Below, in pieces: positions 22,185 through 27,005 of a stretch of DNA of 27,005 nucleotides. The stretch's first letter is position 1, and every line of letters begins with the position of its first letter. The stretch lies in contig JBGPIT010000019.1 in NCBI GenBank assembly GCA_041485125.1, forward strand, positions 1 to 27,005, in the 5' to 3' direction. The notes beneath the pieces are model-generated. The model was not told the DNA's origin. It did not search any database and saw only the letters and a list, made by a program, of their open reading frames with translations. This DNA is from JBGPIT01 sp041485125 (lineage in GTDB: Bacteria > Desulfobacterota > Binatia > UTPRO1). Position numbers and translations under genes: made by a program.

Positions 22185-24296
22185 TCATGGCGGCGAGGCC
22201 GCCTCGTGTGCGTCGGCCGGCGCCGTGCCGAGCGCCGCGAGCTCGCGCTCGGCGTCGCTCTTGCCGGGCGCGAGGCGGACGACCTCGCGGTACTCGGCGG
22301 CGGCCTCCGCGCGCTGCCCGCTCGTGGCGAGGAGGCGCGCCAACTCGAGATGCGGCTCGGGCAGATTCGGCGCCAGGCGGCTCGCGGCGTGGAGCTCGCG
22401 GAGGGCGTCGTCGATACGGCCTCTGCCCGCGAGCAGCGCCCCGAAGTTGAAGCGGGCCTTCGGATCGTCGGGCGTCAGGCGAACCGACGCCTCGTAGTGC
22501 TCGAGCGCCTCGTCGGGACGGCCGGCGTCCTCGAGCGCGACCGCGAGGTTGTTGTGCGCCGCCGCGAGCGTCGGGTCGATGCGCAGCGCCTCGCGGTAGG
22601 CTGCGATCGCCTCGTCGGTGCGGCCGCGCGCGGCGAGCGCCCAGCCGAGGTTGTTCTGCGCCTTGGCGTAGCGCGGATCGAGACGGAGCGCCTCGCGGTA
22701 GTGCTGCTCGGCCTCGTCGAGGCTGCCACTCTGCGCCAGCAAGAGGCCCCAGTTGTAGTGCGCCATCGCCGACGTCGGGTCGAGGCGGAGCGCCTCGGCG
22801 TACTGCGCCGCGGCGGCTGTCGCGTCGGCACGGTCGGCGTACGCCATGCCGAGGTTCACGCGCGCCTTCGCGTATCCCGGCTTGATCTGGACGGCGGCCG
22901 CGAAATGCTCGAAGGCCTCGGCGGTGCGCCCGTCTTTCGTCAGCGCGCTGCCGAGGTTGGTGTGGGCGAGGTAGTTGTCGCGCGTCACCGCGAGCGCGTG
23001 GCGGAAGAGGCTCTCGCTGTCGTGCCAGTACGCGAGCTGGACGCGCGTGACGATCGACGCCGCGACCAGCGCGACGATCGCGGCGGTCGCAATGACCCTG
23101 GCCTGCAGACGCGAGGCGCGCGCGAGCTCCGCCGCCGGCCACGCAACCATGACGAAGATGCCGACGCTCGGAATGTACGTGAAGCGGTCGGCCATCGACT
23201 GCTCGCCGGCGCGGACGATGCCGATCACCGGCACCAGCGTCACCAGGTACCAAAGCCAGCCGACGAGGAGGTAGGGACGGCGCGGCGCCGAGCGCACGAC
23301 CAGGGCGCTGATCGCACCGAGCACCACGAGCGCGCCGGCGACGCCCCACGTCGGGACGGGCAGCTCGAGCGGATAGAACGGCGAGAGACCGGCCGGCCAC
23401 ACCAACATCACGAGGTAGCGCACGTACGCGACGGTCGCGTTGGCGAGACGCGCGCCGAGCGGCACGAGCTCGAGAGACGCGATCGCGCCCGCACGGCTCT
23501 GCGTGAGGATCGTCACCAGCGACGCGGCGAGCGTGAGGACGAGGAGCGGGAGCTTCTCGAGGATCGCGCGGCCGAACGGCACTGCAACGCGCCGGAGCGG
23601 CCAAACGTCGAGGAGGAGCAGGACGAGCGGCAAGGTCACCGCCATCGGCTTCGACATCAGCGCGAGGACGTAGCTCACCGCGACGACGGCGTAGCGTCGT
23701 AGCGACGGGGCGCGGACGTAGCGTCCGTAAGCGACGAGCGCGAGCATCCAGAAGAGCGCGCAGAGGACGTCCTTCCGCTCGGAGATCCACGCCACCGACT
23801 CGACGTGCACGGGGTGGAGCGCGAACATCGCGGCGACCCACGCGCTCGGCCAGAGCGCGCCCGTCATCGTCACGAGCGCGACGAAGAGTGCCGCCGACGT
23901 CGCCGCGTGCAAGACGACGCTCGTCAGGTGATGCCCGGCCGGCGCGAGGCCGTAGAGATCGCAGTCGAGCATGTGCGAGAGCCAGGTGATCGGGTGCCAG
24001 TTCGCGGAGTGTGCGCGGGTGAACGCCCACACCACGTTCGCCGTCCTCAGGCCGCCCGTGACCGCGGGGTTCTCGGTGACGTACTCGGGATCGTCGTAGT
24101 TGACGAAGCCGTGGTGACGGACCGGCGCGTAGACGGCGACGGTCACGACCACGAGGAGCGCTGACACGATGGTCCGACGATGCTCGGCGAGGCCGCGCGC
24201 GGACATCACCGCCCGATCGGGCGGAGCGTCGGGCGCGGATCGCTTCACCGCGCCGCGCGCCGCGGAGCCGGCGCTTCCGTGCGTGCGTCTGGCCAC
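22185..24296 (-). CDS. TMTC-like membrane protein with C-terminal TPR repeats
   Basis: 703 residues. An N-terminal multi-pass part (about 40-400) has the outer-loop motif GFVNYDDPEYVTENPAV (63-79) with the acidic pair, HSANWHPITWLSHML and HPVHVESVAWISERKDVL, as in TMTC/DUF1736 proteins of the GT-C fold. Residues about 440-690 are seven regular 34-residue TPR units and a partial one. Animal TMTC proteins are O-mannosyltransferases, so this may be a protein O-glycosyltransferase whose TPR part holds the substrate. Start GTG 24296 abuts the stop of the upstream gene (TGAGTG); ATG 24206 just before the first helix is the alternative. It is a tandem paralogue of the next gene. Confidence 0.9.
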   Translation of the reverse strand: MARRTHGSAGSAARGAVKRSAPDAPPDRAVMSARGLAEHRRTIVSALLVVVTVAVYAPVRHHGFVNYDDPEYVTENPAVTGGLRTANVVWAFTRAHSANWHPITWLSHMLDCDLYGLAPAGHHLTSVVLHAATSAALFVALVTMTGALWPSAWVAAMFALHPVHVESVAWISERKDVLCALFWMLALVAYGRYVRAPSLRRYAVVAVSYVLALMSKPMAVTLPLVLLLLDVWPLRRVAVPFGRAILEKLPLLVLTLAASLVTILTQSRAGAIASLELVPLGARLANATVAYVRYLVMLVWPAGLSPFYPLELPVPTWGVAGALVVLGAISALVVRSAPRRPYLLVGWLWYLVTLVPVIGIVRAGEQSMADRFTYIPSVGIFVMVAWPAAELARASRLQARVIATAAIVALVAASIVTRVQLAYWHDSESLFRHALAVTRDNYLAHTNLGSALTKDGRTAEAFEHFAAAVQIKPGYAKARVNLGMAYADRADATAAAAQYAEALRLDPTSAMAHYNWGLLLAQSGSLDEAEQHYREALRLDPRYAKAQNNLGWALAARGRTDEAIAAYREALRIDPTLAAAHNNLAVALEDAGRPDEALEHYEASVRLTPDDPKARFNFGALLAGRGRIDDALRELHAASRLAPNLPEPHLELARLLATSGQRAEAAAEYREVVRLAPGKSDAERELAALGTAPADAHEAASPP
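22230..22980 (-). repeat. 102-base period TPR-coding repeat
   Basis: The TPR region of the 22185 gene repeats every 34 codons (blocks such as ARVNLG, NNLGWALA and DEALEHY), seven full units. The DNA copies have diverged, so it is a coding repeat and not a CRISPR or recent tandem array. A similar five-unit region lies at about 24600-25120 in the neighbouring gene. Confidence 0.75.
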
Positions 24297-26516
24297 TCAG
24301 CCTTCGCGATGCGGTGTTCCCGCCGCGTACTCGGTGAGTCGCGCGCGAATCGCGCTCGCGAAGTCACCGTCGCCCGCTCGCTCGGCGAGCTCGAGCGCGC
24401 GCGTACCGATTCGTCCCGCGTCCTCGAAGCGGCCGCTCTCCGCGAGCGCCGCCGCGAGCGTGTCGAGCGCGCCCGCGTCGTCGCCGCCGGCACGCCGCGC
24501 GCGCTCGGCGAGATCGATCGCCTGCCTGCCGTCACGGACGCTCGCGTCCATCGACGTCGCGAGCAGCCAGGCGAGCCCGACGAGGGCCGGCGACGCGTTC
24601 GGGCGGCGACGCAGCAGCTCGCGGTACTGCGTCGCCGCCTCGCTCGCGGCGCCGCTGTCGGCGAGGACGTGGGCGAGGTTCAGGCGCGCATTCAGGAAGT
24701 CGGGATCGAGACGCACCGCCTCGCGGAGATGCTCGACGGCCTCGCCTGTCTCACCGGCGCGGGCGAGCGCGGTACCGAGATTGGCATGCGCGTCGGCGTA
24801 GCTCGGCCGCAAGCGGAGCGCCTCCGTGTAGTGCGCGCGCGCCTCGTCGAAGCGGCCGGCGGTCGCGAGTGTATTGGCGAGATTGACGTGCGTCGACGCA
24901 TCGTTCGGCGCCGTCTGGAGCGCGGCCTGGTACTGCGCGAGGGCGCCGTCGACGTCGCCGCGTGCGACGAGCGCGTTGCCGAGGTTGTTCCGTGCGTCGA
25001 CGGCCTCGCCGTCGATCGCGAGCGTCTCACGGTAGTGGCCGATCGCCTCGTCGAGGCGGCCTTCGCGCGCGAGCAGGATGCCGAGGTTCAGGTGCGCCAT
25101 CGACGCCTGCGGGTTGCGCGCGATCGTCGCCCGCCAGAGCGTCTCCTCGCCCGCGTAGTCGCGGCCCTGACGCCAGGTGAGCACGGCGAGCGCGAGCAGG
25201 ACGACGGCACCGAGCGCGGTCGCGGCCTGCCGTGCCGCGGGCGCGAGCCGCTCCCCGTACGTGAACGCCGCTGCTGCCGCGAGCGTCAGCAGGCCGAGGC
25301 TCGCGAGGTACTGAAAGTGGTCGGCGACGAACGAGTACCGCATCGGGTACACGTCGAAGAAGCCGAGCGCGGGGAGGAGCGTCAGCGCGAAGAACGCGAC
25401 CGCGACGACGGGACCGCGACCGACCCGCTCGCGCGCGACGTAGAGCGCGACGAGCCCCGTCGCCGCCGCGAGCGGGAAGAGGTACTGCCACCACGTCCCG
25501 GCGTCGACCCGCCAGCGCGGGTAGATGAACGTGAGGTTCACCGGCCACACGAGCGACGCCGCGTAGAACCAGAGCGCGCGGCCGGCAATGAGCGCGCGGT
25601 CGATGAACGAGAGCTGCCAGTCGATGCCGCTCGCGCCGACGTGGGTCTTCTCCATCCACACCGTGACGAACGAGAGCGCGAGGCCGACGGCGAAGAACGG
25701 CACGAGCAGTCGCACGTCGTCCCAGGTGATGCGGCCGCGCCGCCACCAGACGATCAGGAGGATCGCGGCCGGCAGCGTTGCCGTGACGGTCTTCGAGAGC
25801 AGCGCGCCGACGAAGAGGACGAGAGCGAGCGCGTACGCGGTTCGCCGCTCTCTTGCGGGGCGAGCGTCGCGGTCGCGCGCCGCGCCGGTGCCGGCGAGCC
25901 CGGAGTAGGCAACGTACGCGAGCGCCGCCGCGACGTAGAGCAGCCCCGAGAGGACGTTCTTCCGCTCCGTCACCCACGCCACCGACTCGACTTGGACGGG
26001 GTGCAGGGCGAAGAGCGCCGCCGCGAGCCACGCCCCGGGCACGGCGAGGCGCCGCAGGAGGACGCCGATCAGAAGCGCCGTCGCGACGTGCAGCAGCGCG
26101 TTCGTCAGGTGGTAGGGCAGCGGCGAGGACCCGAACAGCTGGTGCTCGAACCAGAAGGTCGTGAAGGTGAGCGGGTAGTACTGCGGCACCGCGCCCGGCA
26201 CGAGCCAGATGCGCCGGAGCCCGTCGAGATCGCGCAGCGCGACATTGGCGGTCACATAGGCGTCGTCGTCCCACACGAAGCCGCCCCCGATCGCGGGCGC
26301 GTACGCCAACAACGCGACGACAGCGAGCAGCACTGCGACGATTCGGTTCACTTGGGGGTCGCTCGGCCGGGCGGTTGCGCCGGGAGACGCCGCGGCCGCC
26401 TGACGGGGCACCGCCCGAGCGGCCGGGGCCCCGGCGTCGCGGCGAGCGGCTTCTATCGTGGGCTCGCTGCTGCGTCGCGTCGCGCGCCGATCGCGGCGTG
26501 TCTTGGGTTTGCTCAT
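24297..26516 (-). CDS. TMTC-like membrane protein with C-terminal TPR repeats (paralogue)
   Basis: 739 residues. A basic, Ala-rich cytoplasmic N-terminus of about 55 residues is followed by multi-pass helices; the outer loop has GGGFVWDDDAYVTANVAL (73-90 region), then YPLTFTTFWFEHQLFG and HPVQVESVAWVTERKNVL. The TPR part has five clear 34-residue units and two weak ones. The same architecture as the 22185 gene, likely from a tandem duplication that has diverged strongly. The stop TGA is followed directly by the GTG of that gene, so translation is coupled. Function as a protein or glycan glycosyltransferase is inferred from the family. ATG 26516 is the start; the gene opens the minus-strand operon 26516-21257. 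Confidence 0.9.
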   Translation of the reverse strand: MSKPKTRRDRRATRRSSEPTIEAARRDAGAPAARAVPRQAAAASPGATARPSDPQVNRIVAVLLAVVALLAYAPAIGGGFVWDDDAYVTANVALRDLDGLRRIWLVPGAVPQYYPLTFTTFWFEHQLFGSSPLPYHLTNALLHVATALLIGVLLRRLAVPGAWLAAALFALHPVQVESVAWVTERKNVLSGLLYVAAALAYVAYSGLAGTGAARDRDARPARERRTAYALALVLFVGALLSKTVTATLPAAILLIVWWRRGRITWDDVRLLVPFFAVGLALSFVTVWMEKTHVGASGIDWQLSFIDRALIAGRALWFYAASLVWPVNLTFIYPRWRVDAGTWWQYLFPLAAATGLVALYVARERVGRGPVVAVAFFALTLLPALGFFDVYPMRYSFVADHFQYLASLGLLTLAAAAAFTYGERLAPAARQAATALGAVVLLALAVLTWRQGRDYAGEETLWRATIARNPQASMAHLNLGILLAREGRLDEAIGHYRETLAIDGEAVDARNNLGNALVARGDVDGALAQYQAALQTAPNDASTHVNLANTLATAGRFDEARAHYTEALRLRPSYADAHANLGTALARAGETGEAVEHLREAVRLDPDFLNARLNLAHVLADSGAASEAATQYRELLRRRPNASPALVGLAWLLATSMDASVRDGRQAIDLAERARRAGGDDAGALDTLAAALAESGRFEDAGRIGTRALELAERAGDGDFASAIRARLTEYAAGTPHREG

Positions 26517-26570
26517 CGCGTTTCGACGGCCCGCGACTCTAGCATTTCCTCATCGGCCATCCCGGTCCGC

Positions 26571-26576
26571 TTTATA
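26571..26576 (-). promoter_or_regulatory. Possible -10 box for the minus-strand TPR operon
   Basis: TATAAA on the minus strand, 55 bases before ATG 26516, in an AT-rich spot between divergent genes. The -35 at 17 bases (TCAAGG) is poor, so this is tentative. Confidence 0.3.
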
Positions 26577-26595
26577 CTCCGATGTGAGAATTTCC

Positions 26596-26626
26596 TTGAC
26601 ACTCGACGTGCCATCCATGGTACGTG
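26596..26626 (+). promoter_or_regulatory. Candidate promoter of the 26685 gene
   Basis: A perfect TTGACA (26596-26601) with a weak -10 (TACGTG at 26621-26626) after a 19-base spacer. It would give a leader of about 50 bases with the good Shine-Dalgarno at 26672. Confidence 0.4.
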
Positions 26627-26671
26627 CCGCACGCCGCGTCCCGTCTTCGTCTGCGCGACGCCGAACCCCAT

Positions 26672-26678
26672 GGAGGAG
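26672..26678 (+). promoter_or_regulatory. Strong ribosome binding site
   Basis: GGAGGAG six bases before ATG 26685, the best Shine-Dalgarno in the window. It decides this start over the in-frame ATG at 26670, which overlaps it. Confidence 0.8.
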
Positions 26679-26684
26679 ATCCTC

Positions 26685-27005
26685 ATGCTTCGGAAGCTCA
26701 GCCCTCGTGCGATTGCATCGCTGGTCGTCTGTGCCGCGCTCACCCCGTTGCTCATCGCGGCGCCAGCCGCGGCGCAGGGAATCTCCGGCGCGTCCGCGAG
26801 CACGGCCGGCAGCTCTGGCAACAGCGGCGACAGTGACGGCTCGAATCGTGCCTCGGTCGCGATCCAGACCAACACGAGCTCGACCCTCGCGACCCGCTTC
26901 GCATGGAACGTGAGCGCCGACACCACCGTCGCCAGCACGCGGCAGCAGAACGCCAGCGCGCAGCACAACATCGCCTTCAACGTCACGGCACCGGGCGGCT
27001 ATCGC
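26685..27005 (+). CDS. Secreted protein, N-terminal part (runs off right edge)
   Basis: 107 residues open to the edge. A signal peptide is plain: basic start MLRKLSPR, hydrophobic ASLVVCAALTPLLIAAP, and a cleavage site after AAA (about residue 26). The mature start is rich in Ser, Gly, Ala and Asn (SASTAGSSGNSGDSDGSN), then SVAIQTNTSSTLATRFAWNV and polar beta-like sequence with a Gln/Asn-rich piece. This looks like a secreted or surface protein, perhaps a fibre or matrix component, and is divergent from the TPR operon. The family is not recognisable from this fragment. The strong ribosome binding site suggests high expression. Confidence 0.75.
   Translation, partial: MLRKLSPRAIASLVVCAALTPLLIAAPAAAQGISGASASTAGSSGNSGDSDGSNRASVAIQTNTSSTLATRFAWNVSADTTVASTRQQNASAQHNIAFNVTAPGGYR

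Noticed and set aside
22230..25120. Regularly spaced repeats resembling a CRISPR array
   Set aside because: The period is 102 bases, in frame with 34-residue TPR units inside two genes, and the units are diverged throughout.

Overview
The window is visibly GC-rich bacterial DNA, densely coded, with many GTG/TTG starts, genes joined by 1-14 base stop/start overlaps, and almost no tRNA-, IS- or phage-like content. The gene families (TMTC-like membrane/TPR proteins, B12-binding radical SAM enzymes, JmjC/cupin-like proteins, many GT-C membrane glycosyltransferases) fit a high-GC environmental bacterium of the Myxococcota / Desulfobacterota / Binatota kind. That placement is an inference from gene style; nothing in the window fixes the taxon.

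Layout. 1-524 (minus) is the N-terminal part of a GT-C membrane protein running off the left edge. 626-4252 (plus) is a tight three-gene operon: a nucleotidyltransferase/GT2 fusion, an SDR and a DprE1-like FAD oxidase, together resembling a polyprenyl-phosphate-sugar epimerisation module. 4253-5023 is gene-poor and ends in a strong sigma70-like promoter with a long leader. 5024-8788 (plus) is an operon of B12-binding radical SAM enzyme, a JmjC-like protein with an HxA instead of HxD iron motif, and an SGNH-hydrolase-like membrane-anchored protein. 8807-10348 (minus) and 10496-12643 (plus) are divergent large membrane proteins. 12640-13485 (minus) is a JmjC-like protein with all canonical residues, and 13610-14626 (minus) a secreted protein of unknown function.

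14793-15225 holds a second copy of the promoter and leader found at 4834-5017, now in front of a truncated JmjC relic (14996-15166), then a second kind of promoter-like repeat. 15312-18604 (plus) are a GT-C glycosyltransferase and a membrane protein with a C-terminal beta-propeller. 18606-19178 (minus) is a small membrane protein. 19366-21232 (plus) are a UbiA prenyltransferase and an overlapping radical SAM/twitch enzyme, preceded by the second copy of the 36-bp promoter-like repeat. 21257-26516 (minus) are a 2OG-Fe(II) oxygenase and two tandem TMTC-like membrane/TPR proteins. 26685 to the right edge (plus) starts a secreted protein.

How it may work together (inference): the UbiA, DprE1/DprE2-like and NTase-GT2 proteins could make lipid-linked sugar donors, and the several GT-C proteins could use them on the outer face of the membrane. 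The radical SAM and Fe/2OG enzymes and the SGNH protein would tailor the product. The most unusual parts are the HxA JmjC protein in the radical SAM operon and the duplicated promoter-leader whose second copy now drives only a JmjC fragment.
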